From positions 968,497 through 1,032,496 of the forward strand of contig NC_034015.1 of NCBI RefSeq assembly GCF_000346465.2: a DNA stretch of 64,000 bases, in the 5' to 3' direction. Of this stretch, positions 46,411 to 56,894 are shown piece after piece. Origin of the DNA: Prunus persica. Its lineage: Eukaryota; Streptophyta; Magnoliopsida; Rosales; Rosaceae. The first letter of the stretch is position 1, and every line of letters starts with the position of its first letter. The translations under genes and the position numbers were made by a program. Under the pieces are notes generated by a model. That model was not told the DNA's origin, ran no database searches, and worked only from the letters and a program-made list of their open reading frames with translations.

Positions 46411-47018
46411 ACATCGACTAACGGAGAGGGGGTGATGTGCCTTATATGTACATGCCCACTTCCATCTAGCACGAGGCCTTTTGGGAGCTCACTGGCCTCG
46501 GAGTCATGGGAACTTCGAAGTTAAATGAGTTGGGGCTAGAGCAATCCCAGGATAGGTGACCCACTGGAAAGTTGCTTGTGAGTTCCCAGAAACAAAACCG
46601 TGAGGGCAGAGAGGGGGGGCCCAAAGCGGACAATATCGTGCTACAGCAGAGCCGATTCCGGGATGTGACAATTTGGTATCAGAGCCACCCTGCCGTGTGG
46701 TGCGAGTGTGCCAACGAAGACGTGTTAGGCCCTTAAGGAGGGTGGATTGTAACATCCCACGTCGACTAACGGAGAAGGGGTGATGTGCCTTATATGTAAA
46801 AGCCCACCTCCATCTTGCAATAGGTCTTTTGGGAGCCCACTGGCTTCGGAGTCATGGGAACTCCGAAGTTAAGCGAGTTGGGGCTAGAGCAATCCCAGGA
46901 TGGGTGACCCACTGGAAAGTTGCTCGTGAGTTCCCATAAATAAGATGGTGAGGGCAGAGAGGGGGAGCCTAAAGCGGACAATATCGTGCTATGGTGGAGC
47001 CGATCCTGGGATGTGACA
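46411..47018 (+). mobile_element. Cassandra TRIM retrotransposon with 5S-rRNA-like LTRs
   Basis: Two LTRs (46411-46670, missing about the first 11 bases, and 46748-47018, starting TGTAACATCCCAC) flank a 77-bp interior. The interior has a primer-binding site TGGTATCAGAGC at 46674-46685 and a polypurine tract AAGGAGGGTGGA before 46748. Each LTR holds a 5S-rRNA-like block (GAAGTTAAGCGAGTTGGGGC, then GGATGGGTGACCC) at about 46510-46562 and 46858-46912, the hallmark of Cassandra, where it includes RNA polymerase III promoter parts. There is no coding capacity, as expected. It sits in the opposite-strand CACTA derivative. Confidence 0.93.
46674..46685 (+). other. Cassandra primer-binding site
   Basis: TGGTATCAGAGC, complementary to initiator tRNA-Met, three bases after the first LTR. 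Confidence 0.85.
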
Positions 47019-47558
47019 TTTTTTCTGTTTAACAATTTTCATTTACTCACAAACACAACTTTTGAAGACGGTCTTTTCTCCTACCGACATTAGAATTCGT
47101 ACACAACGACGGTATTTGTTTACCCCCATTTGAATAATCATACTACGTCAGTTTTTTAACCCGTCGTCTTCAATAAATACCACGAAGGTTTAGACTTTTG
47201 ATTTAGGGTTGTTTTTATTTATCTTTATTTACTCTCACACACACACACACACACTCCCCCTCTCTCTCTGTGTAATTGTTTTTAACTTTATTTCTGATAA
47301 AGAATGCTGATTTTCTGTGAACTTTTTTTAATTGTGCATTTGAATTATACGACGGTTTTGTCTCATGTGATGTTATAATTTTTACACAATGACGGTTTTA
47401 ATTCACCGCCATTTGAAATTATATACGATGTTAGGTTTGTCAGGAAACCGTCTTGAAATACCAAAACGGTTTATATTTTCGAGTTAGTCGTTTTATTTTA
47501 TCCGTTTTACAATCTATTCACTCACTAACATTCTCTCTCTCTCTCTCTTTCATTTAGG
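47019..47558. other. CACTA motif-bearing spacer
   Basis: Scattered ACGACGG/CCGTCGT-like motifs, a CACACACACACA run at 47227-47246 and a CT-rich run at 47530-47550; no gene seen. Confidence 0.6.
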
Positions 47559-47940
47559 ATGAATTAAAAAAATAAGTCCCTAAAGGCACTCTAACTGTCT
47601 CTAGAAGCAATGATGTTTTGTCTTTGGCATTGGGAACCCCCAAGCATGGTGGGAGAGTCAAAAGTATTGGAGCTTAATTCTTCAATTTGTCGAGACAACA
47701 CAAAATAAAGTTTGCCAACAAATTGAAGGAAAGTGTTATGGAGGCAGTCAGAGAATATAAATGCCTAATAGAGAATGTAATGATGTTATTGGTGATGATG
47801 TGCTAGGTGATACTAGAATTGAGTGTGAGCCATTTACTAGAGGGATACCAAATGTTGACACATTTGATCTCCGAGTGGGTGAGTTTGGGAATGAAAATAT
47901 TAGAGATGGGTGGGAAGATATATGGATTGATTGATTGTTG
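47559..47940 (+). pseudogene. Opposite-strand CACTA derivative: Ulp1-gene exon joined to TNP2 C-terminus
   Basis: After an acceptor CATTTAG|GATGAATT, 47560-47760 reads as a decayed copy of exon 2 of the minus-strand Ulp1 gene (SRSNDVLSLALG, then PKHGGRVKSIGA and a stop, then FANKLKES). Directly after, 47764-47940 holds a 58-codon ATG-to-stop frame (MPNRECNDVIGDDVLG ... EDIWID) that matches the last residues of the TNP2 gene at 33848-34030. An internal deletion has therefore joined parts of both CACTA genes. The orientation is opposite to the main genes, so this comes from another CACTA copy, and it probably owns the right terminus at 49266. Confidence 0.82.
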
Positions 47941-49251
47941 TAATGTATGACATTAGTTATTCAGTTAATTCTATTACATTAATTAATAATTATGTACAAC
48001 ATTTTAATTCTGAACACATTTTCATTATGCAGGCTTTGGGCACGACAAATCAAAAATTAAAAAAGCTGGGTTAAAGGTGTAAAGTACCATGGTTCGGTAA
48101 AAAAATTAGAAACACAGACGTATAAGATAAAAACAACGTCGGGTTTTAAAAAGCAACAGACTGTAAAACAAAAAAACAGACATCTGAAACAGAAATCAAG
48201 ACGGTTTGCTTAAAATAAACCATCGTCTAAAGAGTGAAATAAAGGCCGTTCAGTTCCATTAACTGTCATGACAGATGTTCTGCATGTCGGCTAGTCTAAA
48301 ACAACTGACGTCTTCGCGCATACATACGTCAAGGCAGGTTAAACAAGCGACTTTTAAAAGGATAACCGCGTCATTAGTAAATCAAAACCGACGTGGTAAG
48401 CAATTACAACGTCAAGCAGCTGGATCTCTAGACGAAGTGAAATAATTAACCACGTCCTTTATTTTAATGCAACGGACGTTGAATATGTAATCCACGTTGG
48501 TTGTGTTCCTATCCACGCCTTCAATACTATTTATAACATCATCCTTTGCCTTCAATACTATTTATAACATCATCCTTTGACAAAAACCGACATGGGGGAC
48601 AGATTTGTACGTTGATATTGAGTAATATTATGTCATTTTACATCTTTTAGACATTGGTTATTTACAAAAAGTGACGCCTAACGAGTCTTGCAAGAAACAG
48701 ACGTGAAAAAATGTTAACACATCGATTTTTATTATAGTTCGCCACGTGGATAACTACATAAGCGTCGGTGATGTCAGGTGCAGGACGTGGTTATATCATG
48801 TTATGGCGGTTATTGAGAGACAAATGACTTGTAATACTCTTTAAACGTCTGTTGGTTTGTGTGAACGTCATCGTTTATGTTTTAGATGTCGGTTTCTTTT
48901 TTTGTTTAACGTAGTATAAATTAACCACGACGGTTTCTAGCTTATCCAAGTCTTTTTTCCTTCATTTAGGGACGTGGATAATTATTTGTATGTCGGTTCT
49001 TCCTTTGATCTTGACATGTAACACTCTTTAGACGTCTCAGTTTTCATGAAACCGTCGTCTAATATTGTCAGAGATTTCATTTTAGGCTAATTATATAGTA
49101 ATTACACGTTGGTTAGTAATAAATTTGGACGTTGAATGTCTTAACAATGTCTGGTATTAACCGTTGTTGTTTTTTGTACAAAAGATGGCGGTCGATTTCA
49201 CGACGGTTGGAAAACCTTCTAGATGACGGTGGTTTTCCGTCGTCTATTTCG
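47941..49251. other. Right subterminal CACTA region
   Basis: ACGTCG/CGACGT-type motifs spaced every few tens of bases and no coding frame. The last 80 bases before the terminus pair ACGACGG with CCGTCGT. Confidence 0.7.
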
Positions 49252-49266
49252 ATTTTTGTAGTAGTG
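49252..49266 (-). repeat. CACTA right terminus
   Basis: TTTTTGTAGTAGTG, the complement of the left termini; it ends inside an aspartic protease exon. Confidence 0.85.
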
Positions 49267-49564
49267 AATGCGGAGATGCACATTGAACAGGGGATCACCC
49301 GTGTTGTTGATGAGCTGGCAGAATCATACAAACTGAGCTCAATCTGTAAACCATGGCATGGAAGAGGTTGTTAAGCTTTACTATGCAAGAATTTGAGAAG
49401 AAAGCAAGGAAAAAAACAAAAAAAAGAAGTTTATGGGAAGTCCACTAGACCGGAGACAATCACTGCAGGAATTGCAGGTAACCCACAAGCTTTCACTTCC
49501 AGTGTCAATCTGCACGTTGAATTCTTTTGGCAGAGAGCCCAATTTGACTTTGGTATAATAAAGC
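49267..49564 (-). pseudogene. A1-type aspartic protease, two exon fragments cut by the CACTA end
   Basis: The minus-strand exon 49564-49436 follows the acceptor AATTCAG and reads [20 protein letters not shown] then [15 protein letters not shown], the N-terminal active-site region (DTG) of plant pepsin-like proteases. After a 92-bp intron ending TTTACAG, exon 49343-49267 reads IELSLYDSASSSTTRVIPCS and stops at the CACTA terminus. The donor of the first exon reads ATAAAC where GTAAAC is expected, so splicing may be lost. The rest of the gene does not appear beyond the left CACTA terminus. This is a stranded host-gene fragment or a captured piece. Family recognition is firm; host function is unknown. 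Confidence 0.82.
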
Positions 49565-50094
49565 CTGAATTTGGAAGAATTGAAGATGAACAAAAGTGAT
49601 TAACTTTATATACAATAGATTAGCATAACTCAAACATGATTTACATATGAAGCTACAAAAGATTTGCAGCTCGAAGCACACAAATCAAAGGAATAAAGGG
49701 TGGCGGCAAACATGAGCTTCTCTTAATATTTATTTATATCCAATGCAATATTTTTAATCTCATAACTAATATTTACCACATATCAACTTCAAAACATCTC
49801 TTTTTTGTAGACCATATAATTCTTTTTGTATGAAGTTAGATAATTTGTTAATTTTCAAGCCCATAAACTAAAATTTCAGTTGAAATTTGTATAAAAAAAT
49901 AATTTGAAAAAATAATAATAATAATCCAATTCAAAATCGAACTGGACCAGAACCTGACCAAAACCGATTCAACCCAAACCGACCAGTTTCATAAATTTTT
50001 TACTAAAACTGAACCAAATTGAACTAGATAAATACTACCAATTTTGATTTCAATTTGAAGAGAAAATCGGAACGAACCACACCGCGCCCACTAA
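49565..50094. other. AT-rich spacer, no gene seen
   Basis: Contains loosely repeated AACCGA/GAACC phrases (49930-50080) of the kind common in plant intergenic DNA. The last five bases, ACTAA, flank the Athila LTR. Confidence 0.5.
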
Positions 50095-51254
50095 TGTGAT
50101 TAATTGCAAGTGGATAATATTGCTCAAATTAATATAGTAGTAACTAGAGTATCGTTCCAACAGGGATCAAGTAATATTAAATATTACAGTGATTTATTTC
50201 TAATTTTATTTGAATTAAACGAAAAGAGAATTATGATGATTAAAATCTAATTAAGCAAACAAAATAAATTGAGATTAAGGAAATAATGTAAAAGATGAAA
50301 ACAAAGATGATAAAGCACTAGGGCACCGATTTCACCAAGCTAATCCCACCCAAATCCTTCTAGCTTGTTAATTGTAATTACCTAACATGTTGATAATCGT
50401 TTTTCCTTACCTCACCAATACTCTCTTCCGAGTTATATTAGTTGTATTCCTTACCATCAACCCACTCTATTCCTAGTTATGGATTTAGAGCTAAGAACCC
50501 ATTAAGATTTGTGGAAAACAATAAAGATTACATAAAGCATAAACTAGTCTTCCGAGTCGGCTATGTAATTTATGGTACTTGTTACTAGAAGTTTTTATTA
50601 GGAATCTCCTTCCGGTCTCAACCTAATTCTTACAATCATGCAATTAGTGGCCAATTGATTGAAAGCATTAAGAACGGTAACAAGCACTCAACATATATAG
50701 ATAAATAAAATTAACAATATCAAAGAATTTGAGTATTCATAGCTAGGCTACGTCGTAGCCCTAGTAAAAGAAAATAGTTCATGAAGGACTTATTGAGAAT
50801 CATGATGGTTGATGAAGACATGGAAGACACCGAATTCTCCAAGTAGAATGCCAAGGTTGCGTAAGCTTTCTTCGTATTCTCCTTTGGATATTCTGGGTAT
50901 GAGTATGAATATGTAGGATGATGGATGATGGAGGATGATGGGAGATGGGTGATGGGGTCCTTGAACAATGACCTAAACTTCCTATTTATAAGACTCCTAG
51001 AAATCCTATCTAAGATATAATTACAATTGTTATAAAAGTAGGATTCCTTCAATAGGGTCTTCCTTATTTCTCATTGTTTGACTTGATTAATCTCCAATCT
51101 TCATCTTCTTGCCCTTTTTAGCACACTTTCTCATATTCCCACAATTCCTTCACAAATCTCACAAAACCAATTAAAACAACCAATTTAATAAAAGAAAATT
51201 AACAAATAAATAAGTAAAGGAGGCATAAAATATATATAAAATATAGGCTTATCA
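50095..51254 (-). repeat. Athila 3' LTR, 1160 bp
   Basis: On the minus strand it starts TGATAAGCC and ends ...GCAATTAATCACA; its first 370 plus-strand bases match 56524-56894 with a few percent difference. Confidence 0.88.
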
Positions 51255-53577
51255 AATACCCCCAAACCTATCTTTTGCTAGTCCTTGAGCAAAACTGAAA
51301 ATCACAAATAAAATAAAACTAACTAAACTAAACCACTTTCGTAGGTAATCTCGATGGCACTTAGCATGTGCCACAAGCCTTTAAACCTCTAGGTATCCCA
51401 AGTAGGAGGAGTTCTGTCTCCTGAGGGTGTACCAGTCACGACACCCACAAACGCTCCTTGCAAAACAAATTTGTTAAAGCAATACTTCCAACAAACTAAT
51501 AATAACCAATGAATGACAATCACAATTCAAAAACTAAAGTTATGCCACTACAAATAAAATGCATCATAGTGTAAAGTGTAAAGCCAATACTCCAGGCACT
51601 CGAACTTAAAGATAACCACACTCGGCGTGTGTACAAATTCGCCTCGACTCTAAGCCTCACTGGATAACTCTCAATTTTCTCACAGAACCTAGGGTTGCAC
51701 TCTTACCCAGCATATGTGAATGAAGTTAGGTAAAGAAATCAAAATGTAAGACACATATGCATCCAAAATAAATAAATGGCAATTTCTGAAAATAGATCTC
51801 ATGGAAAGGAAATCAAATACTAAGAACTACAGATGAAGTACATACCTCCACTTCCGAGTAAGAAGTCCCCAAAGATCCATTAGGTCTTTACTGTGGTTGT
51901 AATGAAGGGCTAGGTTATGGGTTATGAGAGAAAGGGAAGGAAATACTAAAACTTAAGACATACCAAGGCATTTATCGCGTTATAAGGCTTGGCTCTTCAA
52001 ATTTACTTCACAAAGGCATCCAAGATTTTTGATATGCTTCACTTTTTTTTTCATTTTTTTTTCAATATATATCTTCTTTTTTTCTTTTTCTTTTTCTTGA
52101 ACTTTAAGCACATATTTCCTCGGCACACGCCACGTCTTTTGTTGATGTAGAGCTTAACCTTCATCCTTGTCTTCATGTGTCATGACATATCCCAAGTTAT
52201 AGGGTATGGCTAAAAATAGGGTGAAAATGCTAAGGAAATATTGTGGGTGATGAAAGAAAAGGCTAAGTGTTTGGCTTCAAAGGGTTGATGGTACACATAA
52301 TGGGTAGGACATGAGGCTCTATTTATTGGTTAGAACATGCATAGCCTAACATCATCTCTTAAGGTCCATCCAACTCAAAAGTGAAAGCATAGCTTATTCA
52401 TACAAAAGAGAAATTAGTTCTTAGTATTCAATTCAAAAGCCTAATTGAGATCAATCTAAATAAGAAAGAAAGAAAATAGTTAATAAGAATAATCCCAAAT
52501 ACTCTCTCAATGAATGAAAATTTGGCTCAAGTATCTCACAATGGTAGCCTCCACTATTTCTCCACAATCATCCAAGTATAACTACCTTATCCATCAAAAT
52601 ACTTGAAGTATGGCTATGTGAAGCGCTATAATTATGATGCATAAAATTTCATGGCAACACTTTAGTTAAAGAAATATGATCAAACATTACATATACATCA
52701 CTATTAGTAAGAGAAAGTACAAGTTTTAACAAATTTTTATTTTTTCAAAAGTTAAAGGAATTTTGTGATTTTGCAAACAAATATGAGTGAATTTATGAGC
52801 CCCAATTGCTTAGGTATAAAGAATTTTCATCAAAAGGAAGAGGACACACGTGGAATAGCTCCTAGAAACCTTTGATCGCGAATGGAATGGATCATAATTG
52901 ATTTTGAATGAAATCGGAAAATTCTGGAAAACTGACCTTCAGCGACGAAAAATTTGATGAACACCGTCACTGAAAAGCCTTTAGCAACGAAAAATCGAAC
53001 AGCACAGCTGAAAACCCTGTTGTGATGAAAAATCTTCATATTTCTGGGCAAATTGCAGCTGGCCTTTTTTGAGTTTTAGGCCACTGCTTCAAATCTTTCT
53101 AAAACGTCATCATAATAACCATTCTAAACATGTTGGTGACTTCAAATTTACCTGAAAAACATCAAAAAGGAAAATAGGCAAAAAATTTTATTTTGACCAA
53201 CATAAGAACATAATAACTTCTTTTGCTATTTTCTGGGTTTTACAGTAATCTAGACCAAAACAACATCTGTACCACATCTGCAACATGCTTGCAATCATCA
53301 TGGGGCTAGAAAAATTCGGGAAATGTTCTTTGAAACACAAAATCCTTTCTTTGGAACACAAAATATGTTTTTTGTTTTTTGTTTTTCTTTATGAGTCAAG
53401 ACTCAAATAGCAACAAAAACAACACAAATCTACACCCCCAACCTAAACTAAGCATTGTCCTCAATGTTTAAATTAGATGCATGTAATGATTAGTAAAGGC
53501 ATAGAGGGATGAAAAATAAAAATATAAAAAATAAAAAATGAAAAGAAAGGAATGAAGGTACCTAGTTGGGTTGCCTC
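51255..53577. other. Athila internal non-coding region replacing pol
   Basis: No frame with RT, RNase H or integrase motifs on either strand. It holds T-rich homopolymers (52040-52110, 53360-53390) and phrases widespread in Athila-like non-coding sequence near the polypurine tract (CCTTGAGCAAAA) and near the protease (AAGCATTGTCCTCAATG). Confidence 0.65.
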
Positions 53578-54429
53578 CTAACAAGCGCTTGGTTTATAGT
53601 ACCCTGCCCAACTTTTGGAATGATTATCACCCAGGATCGTGGAGAGTGAAGGTCTCTTTTTGTTGATTGCAAAGGCAGTGGTGGTTGGGATGGCCTTGGT
53701 TTCCAATATGTTCACCATGTCGAGCACGTGTGGCTCCTCTCCTACCTTTATATCATGAACCAAACTTGCTTTTAGTGGATCTTTTGGGTAGTCCTCCATG
53801 AATTGTGGTCGAACAACATGATCTACTGCTTCTAAACGAACACAATACTCCGAATCAATGGGATACTTGGTTGCATCAAAAACTTTGAATTCCACCTCTT
53901 GATCGGCATCTCGTAGGATCAAAGAACCTTTTTCTACGTCAATTATCATTCTTCCCGTAATGAGAAATGGGTGGCCTAAAATAATTGGAGTGTCGACATC
54001 TTCTTCCATATCCAAAACTATGAAATCAACTGGGAATATGAATTTATCCACCTTCACTAGTACATCTTCAAGAATGCCTTGAGGATATGTAAGTGATCTA
54101 TCCGCCATCTGCAAAGAAATATTAGTTTTCTTAATTTCTCCCAAACCAATTCTTTTAGCTACAGACAAAGGCATTAAATTAATACTAGAACCTAGATCAC
54201 ACAATGCTCTTTGAAAAGAAATAGTGCCAATGGTGCAAGGAATAGAAAAATTCCCTGGATCCTTTCGCTTAGGTGATAGATGACTTTGTATTACTGCGCT
54301 ACACTGCTCCGTCAATTCCACCATCTCTGTATCTTCCAAACGTCTCTTTTTGCTTAAGATGTCCTCGATGAACTTTCCATAGTTTGGCATTTGCTCTATT
54401 GCTTCACCAAATGGAATGGTAATTTGCAA
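53578..54429 (-). CDS. Athila protease-containing frame
   Basis: 283 codons from ATG at 54429. After an N-terminal piece that belongs to the gag-protease link (MPNYGKFIEDILSKKRRLED), the aspartic protease signature CDLGSSINLMPLSV appears at about residues 75-90, followed by the flap-like IILGHPFL near 150. The frame ends KSWAGYYKPSAC-stop, where a complete element would run on into RT. It would cleave the Gag precursor. It lies in a different frame from the gag to its right, with several small frame breaks at 54430-54637, so it is probably not translated in its original context. Confidence 0.75.
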   Translation of the reverse strand: MQITIPFGEAIEQMPNYGKFIEDILSKKRRLEDTEMVELTEQCSAVIQSHLSPKRKDPGNFSIPCTIGTISFQRALCDLGSSINLMPLSVAKRIGLGEIKKTNISLQMADRSLTYPQGILEDVLVKVDKFIFPVDFIVLDMEEDVDTPIILGHPFLITGRMIIDVEKGSLILRDADQEVEFKVFDATKYPIDSEYCVRLEAVDHVVRPQFMEDYPKDPLKASLVHDIKVGEEPHVLDMVNILETKAIPTTTAFAINKKRPSLSTILGDNHSKSWAGYYKPSAC

Positions 54430-54637
54430 TTTCCTAAAAATTTCAAGAAATTTGGAGAACTATGCATCCTTCTTATTTTTCTTCAAGCGTTCAATGGAAC
54501 ATAGGATTTTGAAGTGAGATTTTTGGATGGTGGTTGCTCATTGGTCTGAGAAGAAAAATTCATTGCCTATGTTGCTGAATTTTTGGTTGAGCTTATTGCG
54601 GCGGGTAAGCTATTTTCTTCAGCTTTTTCCGTATCTC

Positions 54638-56053
54638 TCAATTTTGGTAGTGCTTTTCTACATCCAAATCTACAGCGGTTTTGATGGGTCTCCCATTTCG
54701 AAGTGTGATTGCCTTCACATGTTCTTGAATTTTCGGATCAATCTCGGGTTGGCTTGGCAATACTCCTTGGGTTCTTCCACTCAATGTAGTAGCTAGTTGG
54801 CCTACTTGCACCTCCAAGTTCCGAATAGAAGCGCTCTGATTCTGAAGTTGGGTTTTGGTTTTAGTCATAAATTGGGTGGTAGACATAGTTAACTGAGTGA
54901 GAGCATCTTCCAACTTTATTTTATTCTCTTGAGGTGGAAAACCAAGTGGTGGTTTTTGGACGTTCTGAGTATTGCTCCATGAAAAATTGGGGTGCCTTTG
55001 CCATCCCGGATTGTATGTGTTGGAGAATGGATCATTGCCGGGACGTCTATAGGTATTCACCATATTGGCTTGTTCTTGCAGAAATTCTGAAAAATCAACC
55101 CCATGAGGACAAGATATGGTGGTATGACTGGGAACAGCACAAATGGAGCAAATCTCTTGTGTTGGTGCTCTCCCATTCATAGCAAGCAAGGCGTCCAATT
55201 TACTGGTTATAGCGTTAACTTGCTCTTTAGAAGCAAAAGCATTAGAACTACCAATTTCATAAATTCCAGCATGCTTACCTCATGTATCAGAATGCTGTGT
55301 TTCAATTGCTAGTGTATCAAACAAAGTTTGACATTCAGTTGGTGTCTTGTTCTTAATAGATCCACCTGCATAGTTATTCACTGCAGCCTTACTCGAAACA
55401 ATTAGTGCCTTATAAAAAATACGCATGAGAACTAGAGTAGACAAACCATGGTGAGGGCACTGTATTAAAAAATTATTGAACCTTTCCCAAGCTTCTGAAA
55501 ATGACTCATCGGTCTGTTGACTGAATTGCATGATTTTATCCCTCAGTGCGTCAGTTTTCTGAGTTGAAAAGAATTTTTCCAAGAACTTGTTTTGAACCTC
55601 CGTCCAGCTTGTCAATAATCCAGGCCTTAAGGAGTTTAGCCACATCTTAGCTTTATCTTTCAGTGTGTAGGGAAAGACTTTCATCCTGAGATGTTCTTCG
55701 GTGACTCCCTCTGTCAAAGCCATGTTAGAAACCATGTTAAAAATATCTCTAATATGAGCTAAAGGATCTTCAAAACTTAATCCATGAAAAGAAGGCATCA
55801 TATTAAAGTGGATATTTTTCAATTCAAAATTCCTGGCAACTGCAGGGAGAACGATGCTTGAAGGTGACGTCGGAATTGTCGGGATATCAAGGTCTCCCAT
55901 TGTTTCATTCTGTACAAGGGCAATCTCGTCTTCTCCTTGTTGATTCTTCTTTTCTCTATCTTGTTTTTGACTCCAACGAATTTCTCGAAGCTTCTGTTCA
56001 ATCTCAGGTTCCAATTCAACTAGTTGGTTAGTTGAAGATCGGGTACCAGTCAT
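54638..56053 (-). pseudogene. Athila gag, interrupted by one TGA
   Basis: One frame from ATG at 56053 (MTGTRSSTNQ) through TGA at 55282-55280 to a stop at 54640-54638. The first part holds the retrotransposon Gag domain (FEDPLAHIRDIF, MWLNSLRPG, FFSTQKTDALRD). The part after the stop holds a zinc knuckle CSICAVPSHTTISC and an Asn/Pro-rich region, then ALTQLTMSTTQFM. The TGA sits between Thr and Gly and is a likely CGA-to-TGA change. It would form the capsid of the retrotransposon particle. Confidence 0.82.
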
Positions 56054-56523
56054 TCACCGTATGCTCAGAAACAGAGTTATTGTACCTACAAAACAAGGAC
56101 AAAGGATTGTTTAAATAAGGAGAGAATAATAGAATTAAAGAAGGAAATAAAACCCAAACACAATTAGGAAAAGAAACTTTAATAAAAGGAACAGAAAGTT
56201 GAATGAAAATAGGAATGGAATTCCTAATGGCTGCGTGAAACTCTCCTTTTTTTTCCCTTCATGCGAGCTGGCTGTTTGGGCTGGTTTCTTGCTTCCTTTT
56301 GGTTTGTTTGTGGTCTGAATCCCTCACGTTCTCTCCTCTCCTTTTTTTTCTTTTTTCTTTTTTTTTTGGGGGTTGGAAATCAAATGGAACTAAAGGAGTA
56401 CCTGAAATAAAATAAAATAAAATAAAAAAATTAACTAATTAAATATTCAAAATATAACTAGAAAATAAAGCGCACTAATATTAACAGATTAAGTCAATCC
56501 CCCACAGCGGCACCGAAATTTGA

Positions 56524-56894
56524 TGTGATTAATTGCAAGTGGACAATATCGCTCAAATTAATATAGTAGTAACTAGAGTATCGTTCCAACAGGGATCAAG
56601 TAATCTTTTAAATATTAGAGTGATTTATTTCTAATTATATTTCAATTAAACGAAAAGAGAATTATGATGATTAAAATCTAGTTAAGCAAACAAAATAAAT
56701 TGAGATTAGGAAAATAATTTAAAAGATGAAAACAAAGATGATAAAGCACTAGGGCACCAATTTCACCTAGCTAATCCCACCAAAATCCTTCTAGCTTGTT
56801 AATTGTAATTACCTAACATGTTGATAATTGTTTTCCCTTACCTCACCAATACTCTCTGCCGAGTTATATTAGTTGTATTCCTTACCATCAACCC
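56524..56894 (-). repeat. Athila 5' LTR, truncated
   Basis: 371 bases matching the start of 50095-51254; the match stops within TTACCATCAACCC at about 56894. Confidence 0.88.

Larger units (their letters stand above)
30331..49266 (-). mobile_element. Composite CACTA (En/Spm) locus, 18.9 kb
   Basis: The left end at 30331 reads CACTACTACAAAAAG and the right end at 49266 is its complement (TTTTTGTAGTAGTG). A second left end CACTACTACAAAAAAG lies inside at 32238. Two minus-strand genes lie between, Transposase_24/Ulp1 (41429-45280) and TNP2 (33848-39194). ACGACG/CGTCGT motifs are dense in the ends and in non-coding stretches. The 3-base flanks do not match (AAA before 30331, ACC before 32238, AAT after 49266), and the outer flanks come from different sequences (copia gag left, aspartic protease right). 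The locus is therefore a product of nested insertion and rearrangement, not one clean element. Confidence 0.88.
50095..56894 (-). mobile_element. Athila-type Ty3/gypsy element with gag and protease only
   Basis: The left (3') LTR is 50095-51254; the right (5') LTR is cut to 56524-56894. The minus-strand primer-binding region AATTTCGGTGCCGCTGTGGG abuts the 5' LTR at about 56519, the style used by Athila/Tat elements, and a polypurine tract (AGGTTTGGGGGTAT) lies at 51255-51269. Coding order is gag (56053-54638) then protease (54429-53578). Between protease and 3' LTR there are 2.3 kb with no RT, RNase H or integrase. The element needed pol enzymes from a partner. Confidence 0.88.

Noticed and set aside
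46500..46920. Two 5S rRNA genes
   Set aside because: The 5S-like blocks are diverged and sit in the LTRs of a Cassandra element with PBS and PPT; they are not rDNA units.
30331..49266. One simple intact 19-kb CACTA element
   Set aside because: Flanking 3-mers differ, outer flanks are unrelated sequences, a second left terminus exists inside, and an opposite-strand derivative lies near the right end.
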